Below are positions 55,847-63,933 of a stretch of DNA of 64,000 nucleotides, piece after piece. The stretch spans positions 1 to 64,000 of the forward strand of contig JAODLY010000027.1 of NCBI GenBank assembly GCA_025464445.1. The letters are read 5' to 3'. A program made the translations under genes and the position numbers. Every line of letters starts with the position of its first letter. Positions within the stretch are counted from its first letter, which is position 1. This stretch comes from Rhodoglobus sp. GTDB lineage: Bacteria > Actinomycetota > Actinomycetes > Actinomycetales > Microbacteriaceae. The notes under the pieces were generated by a model that did not search any database, was not told the DNA's origin, and saw only the letters and a list, made by a program, of their open reading frames with translations.

Positions 55847-58753
55847 TCACTTACTGGCGACGACCACGGGCACCTCGGCGCCGCTCTCCTCCTCGTCCAA
55901 TGCCGGCGCCCAGAATCTGAAGTAGAGATAGATGCCCAAAGCGACCACCGCGAACCCGCCGACGACGGACACCCATAGCCACAGCGAGCCCGTCACCTGC
56001 CCCCAGCTCGTGGGCAGCACAACCAGGAGGAAAGCCACTGCCGAGAGCACGAAACTCGCCGCCCAGATGACACGCGAGAAGGCGAATACGCTCTGGCCGT
56101 CCAGGAATCGGAAGGGCAGCATCCCGATGAATAGTGCAGTCAGCCCTTCGGTCGTGACGGCGACCAACGTGTCGAAGGCGAGTGCCGAACCAAAACTGTT
56201 GGGGGCTGTGGTTGCAGAGAGGATGCTGTAGCCGACCCATCCGAGCATCGCCAGCACGAACACAGCCCCGGCCTGCACGAGCGTCGCCTTCGCGCGTTCG
56301 GCGACGGTTGTGCTGCCGACAAGGCTGATACCGAGGATGAGGCCGAGCATGAAGCCGGGAGAGAAGTCCAGGATGCGCGACATGACCACGCCGATCACCG
56401 CGAGGATGAGGCCGAGCGGCTTGAGTTCCATGGTGGTGGACAGCGCCCAACGCCGGCGGATGACGACGCCGGCGATCGAGCTGGCAAGGTATCCGACGAT
56501 GAAGAGCGCGATCGCACACGAAAGTACGAGGCGCAGCGAGGTGACGTCGAAGCCGAAGCCCGGGTCCGCGAAGCCGAAGATCACCGCTGCGGCGATGGTG
56601 ACGCCGAGACCGCCGAGCAGGGGCGCCCTGCCCAGCCAGGCAGCGAACCGGCGTAGCCAGCCACCCCGAAGGCGGGGAAGGTGTCGGGCAAAACGGCGGT
56701 ACTGCTCCGAGATTGTCGAATTGAGCAACTCGGCGGGGAATGCGACAAGCAGCAGGAGGGCAAGGCCCGCGGCCGCCGCCGCGCCGACGACTACCGGATT
56801 GCTGAACAGTTCGCCGAGCGTGCCGATCGAGTGGGTCAGCGAACTGGCGGCGGCGGGATCGTCCCTCTCGGTGCCGAAGGCTCCTCCCGGGGATGTCGTC
56901 GTCGTCGGATTCTTCACGGGGCCGGCTGCCACTTCTTTAGGCGCGGGCAGGACGGTCGCGGGCACGTCGACAACCGAAGGCGCCTCGCCGGGAGGCGTCA
57001 CAGTCACCACGAAGTGATGCGCACCAGGCGGGGTATCCGCCGGAATCGTCACGTGCATGAGGAATGTGCCGTCGGGTTGCACCATCGTCGACCCGAGGTT
57101 GACAGGCACAGAGTGGAACTCCGCCGAGACGACGGAACCGGGAGGGAGTCCGCTGCTGCTGAGCTCGACGGTGGCTCCCGGCAGGAAGTCAGTCACTCCG
57201 CCGGTGTTGAGCTTCCAGGTAAGGGGGGCCTTGGGCGCGGGCGGTGCCGGCGGAAGGGCGATGGTGAGGAGTATGGCGTCGCTCTTCGCCGAGACGTTGG
57301 TCGCGGCATCCCGCTGGAAGGCGCGCACGGAGTAGCTGTCGGGGTCGAGCGAGGTCGCGACGGTGCATTGCCAGAGTCCCCCACTGTCGACCAGGCCGGT
57401 AGCGCTCGCGCACGGGGTCGCTATGCCGTCGATCAGCAGCGTGACCTGTGCGCCGGGCTCGCCGTTGCCGAAGAAGGTCGGGGTGCGGTCGGTCGTCGTG
57501 CCGGCCGGGCCGACGACGACGGGAGCTGCGGGCGCTACCGTGTCGATGGTGATCGTGTGATTTGCGGATGACACGTACTGCCCGGGTGATGCGTCGGCGA
57601 AGTAGGTGTACGTGCCGTCGGCGAGGTTGGAGGCCGTGCACTGCCAGGCCCCTTGGGCGACTTCGGCACCGCACAGGTTGCCCTCGCCGCCGTACCACAG
57701 GGTGATGTTGTTGCCCGTTGCCGTGGTCCCGCTGAACGTCGGGCTGCTGTTGTTCGTCACGAAGCCATCTGCCGGACTGTCGATCGTGGGATCGGGAACC
57801 ACGGTGATGGTGATGCCCTCACCCTGCACCGAGGTGTCACCGTTGGAGTTGCTCCCGGTGGCAGTCAGGGAGTTCAGGCCGAGGGGCAGGGCCGCCCCGT
57901 TCGGGTTTGGGCAAAACCAGATCGTGGCGGCGGGGTCGAGACCGGTGAGGGTGCAGTACGGGACCCCCGAGGCAGCGACCACGATGCTCGTGACGTCGGC
58001 GTCTTTGTCGCCCTGGATTGACGGAGAGCGTTGGGAGGTCACCCACGGGTTGTAGGTCTGGTTGATGATTGGCGGACTCGGGGGGTCGATGGTGAAGTCC
58101 ACGTTCCCGCTGTAAGTAACGCCGCTGCCGAAGTCGATGCCTCTCGCGAGAAAGCCGGTATACGAGCCGAGGGGCAACGGCGCCAGGTCGCACCCCCAGG
58201 TTCCGTCCGTCGCCACGGGAACGCTGCTGCAGTAGGTGTTGTTAGAACCGTCCTTGATATCGACGGTGCCACCGATGGGCCCGGTTCCGCCGAAGTGGGG
58301 CGTGGAGTCCGTCGTTTTCGCCGGAGGATAGCTCGTGAGGTTGACGGCTGTCGTGTCGTAGACGGTGACCGAGATGGACGCAGAGTCACTCGTACCCGCA
58401 CCGGGATTGGCTGTGAGATAGGCATGGGCTGTGAAGGTGCTCACCCCGAGCGGCAGCACGGGTAGTGAACCCGAGCAAGTGCCGAGGGACCAAACGGTGT
58501 TCGGACCGCCTGGCAGCGTCGTCGTCGTGCAGTAAGGGTTGGTCCCGTTGGAATTGGTGACGGTAACGTCTATCGTGTTGTCCCCGTCGGCGTTGCCGGT
58601 GATCGCCGGGCTGCCGGAGAGGTACGCCCCTTGTGCCGGGCTCGTGATGACGGGCGGGTTTGGCGCGGCGCTGGCAGGCAGTGCCTCGCCGAAAATCGAC
58701 ACGCCAACGAGCGCGATTACCGCGGCGATGGCCGCTGAACGTCCTTTACGCAT
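55847..58753 (-). CDS. Giant secreted Ig-like protein with C-terminal FGLLP-type polytopic membrane domain (paralog 2)
   Basis: In this 968-residue protein a signal peptide (SAAIAAVIALVGVSIFGEALPASAA) is followed by bacterial Ig-like modules of the 'xSPxxGxxxxxxxPxITGxAD' type (TITSPADGFVTNNSSPTFSGT-like), a linker, the module FLPGATVELSSSGLPPGSVVSAEFHS, and ~345 residues of about nine helices. The membrane part shares RILDFSPGF, PLGLILAVIGVVMSRI, TEGLTALFIGMLPFRFLDGQ and IYLYFRFWAP with paralog 1. No catalytic motif is evident; the charged C-terminal tail is cytoplasmic or external depending on helix count. The two genes are in tandem with a 133-bp gap and are downstream of an O-mannosyltransferase gene. 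Confidence 0.85.
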   Translation of the reverse strand: MRKGRSAAIAAVIALVGVSIFGEALPASAAPNPPVITSPAQGAYLSGSPAITGNADGDNTIDVTVTNSNGTNPYCTTTTLPGGPNTVWSLGTCSGSLPVLPLGVSTFTAHAYLTANPGAGTSDSASISVTVYDTTAVNLTSYPPAKTTDSTPHFGGTGPIGGTVDIKDGSNNTYCSSVPVATDGTWGCDLAPLPLGSYTGFLARGIDFGSGVTYSGNVDFTIDPPSPPIINQTYNPWVTSQRSPSIQGDKDADVTSIVVAASGVPYCTLTGLDPAATIWFCPNPNGAALPLGLNSLTATGSNSNGDTSVQGEGITITVVPDPTIDSPADGFVTNNSSPTFSGTTATGNNITLWYGGEGNLCGAEVAQGAWQCTASNLADGTYTYFADASPGQYVSSANHTITIDTVAPAAPVVVGPAGTTTDRTPTFFGNGEPGAQVTLLIDGIATPCASATGLVDSGGLWQCTVATSLDPDSYSVRAFQRDAATNVSAKSDAILLTIALPPAPPAPKAPLTWKLNTGGVTDFLPGATVELSSSGLPPGSVVSAEFHSVPVNLGSTMVQPDGTFLMHVTIPADTPPGAHHFVVTVTPPGEAPSVVDVPATVLPAPKEVAAGPVKNPTTTTSPGGAFGTERDDPAAASSLTHSIGTLGELFSNPVVVGAAAAAGLALLLLVAFPAELLNSTISEQYRRFARHLPRLRGGWLRRFAAWLGRAPLLGGLGVTIAAAVIFGFADPGFGFDVTSLRLVLSCAIALFIVGYLASSIAGVVIRRRWALSTTMELKPLGLILAVIGVVMSRILDFSPGFMLGLILGISLVGSTTVAERAKATLVQAGAVFVLAMLGWVGYSILSATTAPNSFGSALAFDTLVAVTTEGLTALFIGMLPFRFLDGQSVFAFSRVIWAASFVLSAVAFLLVVLPTSWGQVTGSLWLWVSVVGGFAVVALGIYLYFRFWAPALDEEESGAEVPVVVASK

Positions 58754-58823
58754 GGGTCGAAGGCTTTCGCTGATGGCTAGGCGGGTGCCGCCAATATATC
58801 CGCTTGCGCGTTTGGGCGGTACT

Positions 58824-60458
58824 TCAACGCCACGTGGGCAACCACCAGTGCGCCGCCAGGAACCAGTAGTCGAGCTGCATGCCCGTCCACAACGGCCAGT
58901 AGAAGATGCTGAGCACCGCCGCGATGCCGAAGAAGATGAGCACTAGCCGGATGCCGCTCGCCCGTTTCCAGCGGGCATCGTGCGGGCTGCCAAGCACCAG
59001 CCCGATCACGAATGTGAGCGCAAGCAGCAGGTACGGCTCGAAGGCGATCGTGTAGAACTGGAACACCGTGCGGTTCAGGTACAGCAGCCAGGGCAGGTAG
59101 CCGGCAGCGACTCCCGCGAGGATGAGCCCCACCCGCCACTCCCGGTAACGCACGAGGCGGTAGACGAGGTAGAACACCGCGGCGGTCGCAGCCCACCAGA
59201 TAATCGGGTTCGCGATCCCGGTGATGGATGCGCCGCAGCCGTCGACCACGCAGCCGTTCTCGCCGAGGGCAGAGCCCTGGTAGTACATGCTCGTGGGCCG
59301 CACCATGAACAGCCAGGTCAGCGGATTTGCCTGGTAGGCGTGCGGGCGCATCTCGCCGACGTTGTACTTGTACACCTCGACCTCGAAATGCCAGAAGCTC
59401 TGGATGGTGTGCGGCACCCAGGCGAGCGGTCCCGTCCAGGCGTTGCCGACACCATCGGCCCAGTGCCGGCCGTAGCCGTTGGACGACAGGAACCAGCCCG
59501 TCCAGGTGGCGAGGTATCCGGCGATCGCGACCGGAACGGTGAGCAGGAACGTGACGGGCCCCTGCTTGAAGATCGTGCCGGTGATCCAGAACGGCACGCC
59601 CAGCCTGCGCCGGGCTACCGCATCGACGATGAGGGTATAGACAGCGAATGCCGCGAGAAAATACAGGCCACTCCACTTCACGGCCGCGGTGAGTCCGAAG
59701 GCGAGGCCCGCGGCGATGAGCCAGGGCCGCCACCAGAGTGCAGGGCCCCAGTCGATGCCGCGTTTTGCATCCTCCCGGCTCGCCACCCACAGTCCAAGGC
59801 GTTCTGATGCCCAGCGGCAGTCGAGCAGGATCGCCCCGAACCCGAGCAGCGCGAAGAACATCACCGAGTTGTCGAGCAGGGCGACCCGGCTCATCACTAT
59901 CGCGTTGCCCTCGATGGCCATGAGCAGGCCGGCGATTGTTGCGAGCAGTGTCGACCTGAAGAGCGCCCGGGCGACCACCATGAGCAATACCACCGCGAGG
60001 ATGCCGATGATCGCCGTCGAGATACGCCAGCCGAACGGGTTGTCGGCACCGAACGCCTGCATGCCCAGGCCGATGATCCATTTGCCCAGCGGCGGGTGGA
60101 CGATGAATGCGGGCTCGGAGAGGTACCCGTTCACCTGCCCGGCGTTGAACAGCGGGTCGTACTCCGCCGGCCATCTGGCTTCGAAGCCGAGGTTCCAGAG
60201 CGTCCAGGCATCCTTCACATAAAATGTCTCGTCGAAGACGAGCGACCGGGGGCTGCCGAGGTTCCACAGCCGCGTGACCGCCGCGATGACCACGACGAGC
60301 GCGGGGGCGACCCAGCGCAGAACCCGTCGCGTCGCCGGGGCGAGTCGCTCCCACCAATCGTCGATGCGGGAGCCGCCCAGCTCGACATCCTCGTCCAGTT
60401 CGCCATAGGGGTCGACCTCGACGATGTCGTCGAAGTCTCTGCCGGCGGGAATGCTCAC
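58824..60458 (-). CDS. pmt: Dolichyl/polyprenyl-phosphate-mannose--protein O-mannosyltransferase
   Basis: This 544-residue GT39 membrane enzyme transfers mannose from polyprenyl-phosphate-mannose to Ser/Thr of exported proteins. RLWNLGSPRSLVFDETFYVKDAWTLWN contains the catalytic Asp-Glu pair on the first loop; ~11 helices follow, with VHPPLGKWIIGLG and WRISTAIIGILAVVLLMVVARALF as family blocks, and AYQANPLTWLFMVRPTSMYYQG in the large external loop. The place divergent from rsmI is conserved in actinobacteria (compare M. tuberculosis Rv1002c-Rv1003). GTG 60458 follows TAGCAT-N6, so the gene is probably leaderless. The two giant Ser/Thr-rich proteins downstream are candidate substrates. Confidence 0.93.
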   Translation of the reverse strand: MSIPAGRDFDDIVEVDPYGELDEDVELGGSRIDDWWERLAPATRRVLRWVAPALVVVIAAVTRLWNLGSPRSLVFDETFYVKDAWTLWNLGFEARWPAEYDPLFNAGQVNGYLSEPAFIVHPPLGKWIIGLGMQAFGADNPFGWRISTAIIGILAVVLLMVVARALFRSTLLATIAGLLMAIEGNAIVMSRVALLDNSVMFFALLGFGAILLDCRWASERLGLWVASREDAKRGIDWGPALWWRPWLIAAGLAFGLTAAVKWSGLYFLAAFAVYTLIVDAVARRRLGVPFWITGTIFKQGPVTFLLTVPVAIAGYLATWTGWFLSSNGYGRHWADGVGNAWTGPLAWVPHTIQSFWHFEVEVYKYNVGEMRPHAYQANPLTWLFMVRPTSMYYQGSALGENGCVVDGCGASITGIANPIIWWAATAAVFYLVYRLVRYREWRVGLILAGVAAGYLPWLLYLNRTVFQFYTIAFEPYLLLALTFVIGLVLGSPHDARWKRASGIRLVLIFFGIAAVLSIFYWPLWTGMQLDYWFLAAHWWLPTWR

Positions 60459-60464
60459 CCCGCA

Positions 60465-60470
60465 ATGCTA
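60465..60470 (-). promoter_or_regulatory. -10 element (TAGCAT) of leaderless O-mannosyltransferase gene
   Basis: On the minus strand TAGCAT is followed by TGCGGG (6 nt) and GTG 60458. Confidence 0.5.
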
Positions 60471-60544
60471 TTTGGTGCGAAATGCAGGAGATCCGCGTCG
60501 AACCCGGCGGCGAACACCGCAAACTCCTGGGTGGGGCCACGCCA

Positions 60545-60588
60545 CTCCTGCGTTTCGAACCCGACGCTCCTGCGTTTCGCGCCCGACG
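60545..60588. repeat. Two tandem 22-bp repeats in the pmt-rsmI intergenic region
   Basis: CTCCTGCGTTTCG(AA/CG)CCCGACG occurs twice back to back (60545-60566 and 60567-60588) with two differences. An inverted, degraded form (GCAGGAGATCCGCGTCGAACCCGG) lies at ~60484. It probably reflects a dispersed intergenic repeat or a regulator site. Confidence 0.75.
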
Positions 60589-60591
60589 CGG

Positions 60592-60597
60592 GAGAAT
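60592..60597 (+). promoter_or_regulatory. -10 element (GAGAAT) of the rsmI gene
   Basis: GAGAAT is followed by 6 nt and GTG 60604; it fits a leaderless start although position 1 of the hexamer is not T. Confidence 0.35.
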
Positions 60598-60603
60598 GAC
60601 CGG

Positions 60604-61413
60604 GTGATCATCCTCGCGGCGACGCCGATCGGCAATCTCGGCGACGCGTCGCGACGACTCATCGAGGCGCTCACCAACGCCGAGGTCATCGCGAGCGAGG
60701 ACACCCGCACGACCATCCACCTCATGCGCGCGCTCGGCATCGAGAACCGCCCGCGGCTCATCGCGCTGCACGAACACAACGAGACCGAGAAGGCCACCGA
60801 GATCGTCGAGCTTGCGAGAACCGTGGATGTGCTCGTGCTGAGCGACGCGGGAATGCCCGCGATCAGCGACCCCGGGTTCCCTCTCGTGGCGGCCGCGGCT
60901 GCTGCGGGGGTCACGGTCACGGCGCTGCCCGGACCGTCCGCGGTGCTCACCGCCCTCGCGGTCTCCGGGCTGCCCACCGACAGGTTCACGTTCGAGGGTT
61001 TCCTGCCGCGCAAGTCGCGCGTGGCCTACTTTGACGCGCTGAAGCGGGAACCCCGCACGATGGTCTTCTTCGAGTCGCCCAACCGGTTGCCGGCCGCGCT
61101 GAAAGACCTCGCGGCCGCCCTCGGCGACGACCGGCGGGTTGTGGTGTGCCGCGAGTTGACAAAGCTCCATGAGGAAGTTGCGCGGGGGAGCGCGGCCGAG
61201 CTGGCCGAGCGGTTCAAGGACGGCGCGCGCGGGGAGATCTGCATCGTCGTCGAAGGGGCTGAGGCGGCGGCATCCGACCTGCCGACGGCGATCGCGCAGG
61301 TGCTCGCCCTCGTGGCGTCCGGTTCGCGCCTCAAGGAGGCGTCGGCCGAGGTCGCGGAGGCGACCGGGCTGAGCAGGCGCGACCTGTATGAGGGCGCGCT
61401 CGCTACGAAGTAA
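60604..61413 (+). CDS. rsmI: 16S rRNA (cytidine(1402)-2'-O)-methyltransferase
   Basis: This 269-residue tetrapyrrole-methylase-fold enzyme 2'-O-methylates C1402 in the decoding centre of 16S rRNA using SAM. It starts at GTG 60604 (IILAATPIGNLGDASRR); the ORF-track start at 60424 runs into the repeats. Family blocks are IASEDTRTTIHLM, LVLSDAGMPAISDPGFPLV (SAM site), ALPGPSAVLTALAVSGLPTDRFTFEGFLPRKSR, and VFFESPNRLPAALKDL. It is first of the conserved rsmI-metG-tatD-rsmA order. Confidence 0.95.
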   Translation: MIILAATPIGNLGDASRRLIEALTNAEVIASEDTRTTIHLMRALGIENRPRLIALHEHNETEKATEIVELARTVDVLVLSDAGMPAISDPGFPLVAAAAAAGVTVTALPGPSAVLTALAVSGLPTDRFTFEGFLPRKSRVAYFDALKREPRTMVFFESPNRLPAALKDLAAALGDDRRVVVCRELTKLHEEVARGSAAELAERFKDGARGEICIVVEGAEAAASDLPTAIAQVLALVASGSRLKEASAEVAEATGLSRRDLYEGALATK

Positions 61414-61431
61414 CAGGCGGAGGAGGGCCGG

Positions 61432-61437
61432 TACGCT
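61432..61437 (+). promoter_or_regulatory. -10 element (TACGCT) of the metG gene
   Basis: TACGCT is followed by 7 nt and ATG 61445, suggesting a leaderless metG transcript. Confidence 0.4.
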
Positions 61438-61444
61438 TAACCCC

Positions 61445-63007
61445 ATGGCCGCGGGCGACTCCTTCTACATCACGACGCCCATCTTCTACGTCAACGATGT
61501 GCCACATATCGGCCACGCGTACACGGAGGTGGCCAGCGACGTGCTCGCCCGCTGGCACCGCCAGCGCGGCGACGACACGTGGTTGCTGACCGGCACCGAT
61601 GAGCACGGGCAGAAGATCCTGCGCACGGCTGTCGCAAACGACACCTCGCCGCAGGCCTGGGCCGACACCCTCGTGGAGAGCGCATGGAAGCCGCTGCTGG
61701 CGACCATCGACATCCACAATGACGACTTCATCCGCACGACAGACGAGCGCCACGAGAAGGCCGTCACGATCTTCCTGCAGAAGCTCTACGACGACGGCCA
61801 CATCTACTCCGGCGAATACGAGGGCTATTACTGTGTGGGCTGCGAGGAGTACAAGCAGCTCGACGACCTCATGGAGACGCCGGATGGCGACTATGCCGGC
61901 CAGCTGGTCTGCAAGATCCACGGGCGCCCGATCGAGATTCTGAAGGAGAAGAACTACTTCTTCCGCATGAGTGCGTTCCAGCAGCAGCTGCTCGACCTCT
62001 ACGCGAACCAGCCCGACTTCGTGCAGCCGGCGAGCGTGCGCAACGAGATCGTCTCGTTCGTGAGCGCGGGGCTCAACGATCTCTCCATCTCCCGGTCGAG
62101 TTTCGACTGGGGAATCAAGGTGCCGTGGGACGACAGCCATGTCGTCTACGTCTGGTTCGACGCGCTGCTCAACTACGTCACCGCGGTCGGCTACGGCGTG
62201 GACGACGCGCAGTTCCAGCGCCGCTGGCCGGCCGTGCACATCGTCGGCAAAGACATCGCGCGCTTCCACGCGGTCATCTGGCCGGCGATGCTCATGGCCG
62301 CGGGGCTAGAGGTGCCGCGCGCGGTGTTCGGGCATGGCTGGCTACTGGTCGGCGGCGAGAAGATGTCCAAGTCGAAGCTCACCGGCATCGCGCCCAACGA
62401 GATCACCGACACCTTCGGCTCTGACGCGTTCCGCTACTACTTCCTCTCCGCGATCACGTTCGGGCAGGACGGATCCTTCTCGTGGGAGGACCTGAGCGCG
62501 CGCTACCAGGCCGAACTCGCGAACGGGTTCGGCAACCTGGCATCCCGGGTCATCGCCATGGTCACGCGCTACTTCGACGGCGCCATCCCGGTGGCGGAGC
62601 CGGACGCCGCGATCCTCGCCGTCGCGAAGAAGGCGACGGATGCCGCGAACCGGGCGATCGACGCGTTCGCGATCAATGAGGCGCTCTCCGCGACCTGGCA
62701 GCTCGTCGACGCCCTCAACGGATACATCACCGAGCGCGAGCCCTGGGCGCTCGCCAAGGATCCGGCCGACCGCGGCAAACTCGAGGTCGTGCTCGCGACG
62801 GCGGTGCGCGGCTTGGGCACGCTCGCGGTGTTGCTCTCGCCCGTGCTGACGAAAGCGACGGAGAAACTCTGGGCTTCGCTCGGTGGCACGGGGGCCATCG
62901 ACGCGCAGCCGATCGACCGCGCCTGGGAGTGGACGGGCGGCCCTTCGGTCACCCCGCTCGACGGCACCCTGTTCCCGCGAATCGAAGCCGAGGCGCCCGC
63001 AGAGTGA
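61445..63007 (+). CDS. metG: Methionyl-tRNA synthetase
   Basis: A 520-residue class I synthetase. HIGH is in DVPHIGHAYTEVASDVLARWHR and KMSKS in GGEKMSKSKLTGIAPNE; other blocks are WLLTGTDEHGQKI, NYFFRMSAFQ, VPWDDSHVVYVWFDALLNYVTAVGYG and YITEREPWALAKD. The knuckle insert has CVGCEEY and a later CKIHG, so the four-Cys zinc set seems incomplete, as in single-knuckle enzymes. There is no C-terminal dimerisation (tRNA-binding) domain, consistent with the short actinobacterial form. The GTG of tatD overlaps the stop (GTGA). Confidence 0.96.
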   Translation: MAAGDSFYITTPIFYVNDVPHIGHAYTEVASDVLARWHRQRGDDTWLLTGTDEHGQKILRTAVANDTSPQAWADTLVESAWKPLLATIDIHNDDFIRTTDERHEKAVTIFLQKLYDDGHIYSGEYEGYYCVGCEEYKQLDDLMETPDGDYAGQLVCKIHGRPIEILKEKNYFFRMSAFQQQLLDLYANQPDFVQPASVRNEIVSFVSAGLNDLSISRSSFDWGIKVPWDDSHVVYVWFDALLNYVTAVGYGVDDAQFQRRWPAVHIVGKDIARFHAVIWPAMLMAAGLEVPRAVFGHGWLLVGGEKMSKSKLTGIAPNEITDTFGSDAFRYYFLSAITFGQDGSFSWEDLSARYQAELANGFGNLASRVIAMVTRYFDGAIPVAEPDAAILAVAKKATDAANRAIDAFAINEALSATWQLVDALNGYITEREPWALAKDPADRGKLEVVLATAVRGLGTLAVLLSPVLTKATEKLWASLGGTGAIDAQPIDRAWEWTGGPSVTPLDGTLFPRIEAEAPAE

Positions 63008-63933
63008 CCGATGCGCATATCCGCCACCGCGGATCAGACGGCTACAGGGACCTCGAGTACCCACCGATACCCGAGGCCCTCACCGTCGGCGTCTACGACA
63101 ACCACACCCACCTCGAGATCTCCGACGGCGCTCCCGGCGGTGAGCTGGATTATCGCGAGCAGCTCGACCGCGCGTCGAGCGTCGGTGTCCGCGGCGTCGT
63201 GCAGGTTGGAGGCGACCTGGAGACGAGCCGTTGGTCTGCCGAGGTCGCGGCGCGGGAGCCGCGTGTGCTCGCAGCGGTGGCCCTGCACCCGAACGAGGTG
63301 CCGGCGTACGCGTCATCCGGAACGCTCGACGCGGCGCTGGCCGAGATCGACGAGCTGGCAGGGCGACCACGGGTGCGCGCCGTGGGCGAGACGGGCCTGG
63401 ACTTCTTCCGCACGACCGCCGACGAGGATCGTCGCGCGCAGTTGTACTCCTTCGAGGCGCACATCGAGATCGCGAAGCGGCACGGCATCGCGCTGCAGAT
63501 CCACGACCGGGATGCCCACGCCGAGGTCATCGCGACCCTCCGCAGGGTGGGTGCGCCGGAGCGCACGGTATTCCACTGCTTCTCGGGCGACGCGGACATG
63601 GCGCGCATCTGCGCCGACAACGGCTGGTACCTGTCCTTCGCCGGAACCGTCACGTTCAAGAATGCGATGGGGCTGCGCGAGGCACTGTCGGTCATCCCGA
63701 GGGCGCGCATCCTCGTCGAGACGGATGCCCCGTTCCTGACGCCGCACCCGTTCCGCGGGCGACCCAACTCGTCGTACCTCATCCCGTACACCTTGCGCGC
63801 GATGGCCGCGCATCTCGAGACGGACGTCACGATGCTCGCCGCGCAGATCTCGACGACGACCGAAGAGGTCTACGGCAAGTGGGATTCGGAGTCGGTCACG
63901 GTCAACGACGGCCCGTTCTCGGACCTGGCGTGA
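63004..63933 (+). CDS. tatD: TatD-family metal-dependent DNase/hydrolase
   Basis: A 309-residue TIM-barrel hydrolase starting at GTG 63004 in a GTGA overlap with metG. Metal ligands are HxH in VYDNHTHLEISDG, Glu in AVGETGLDFFR, His in ALQIHDRDAH and VFHCFSGD, and Asp in RILVETDAPFLTPHPFRGRPN. TatD proteins have 3'-5' exonuclease and apurinic-site activity in E. coli. Its place between metG and rsmA is conserved in Gram-positive bacteria. Confidence 0.95.
   Translation: MTDAHIRHRGSDGYRDLEYPPIPEALTVGVYDNHTHLEISDGAPGGELDYREQLDRASSVGVRGVVQVGGDLETSRWSAEVAAREPRVLAAVALHPNEVPAYASSGTLDAALAEIDELAGRPRVRAVGETGLDFFRTTADEDRRAQLYSFEAHIEIAKRHGIALQIHDRDAHAEVIATLRRVGAPERTVFHCFSGDADMARICADNGWYLSFAGTVTFKNAMGLREALSVIPRARILVETDAPFLTPHPFRGRPNSSYLIPYTLRAMAAHLETDVTMLAAQISTTTEEVYGKWDSESVTVNDGPFSDLA

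Noticed and set aside
58777-61446. 889-residue minus-strand ORF spanning pmt and rsmI
   Set aside because: It is a different frame from pmt, covers the divergent promoter region and is antisense to rsmI; it is a high-GC shadow ORF.
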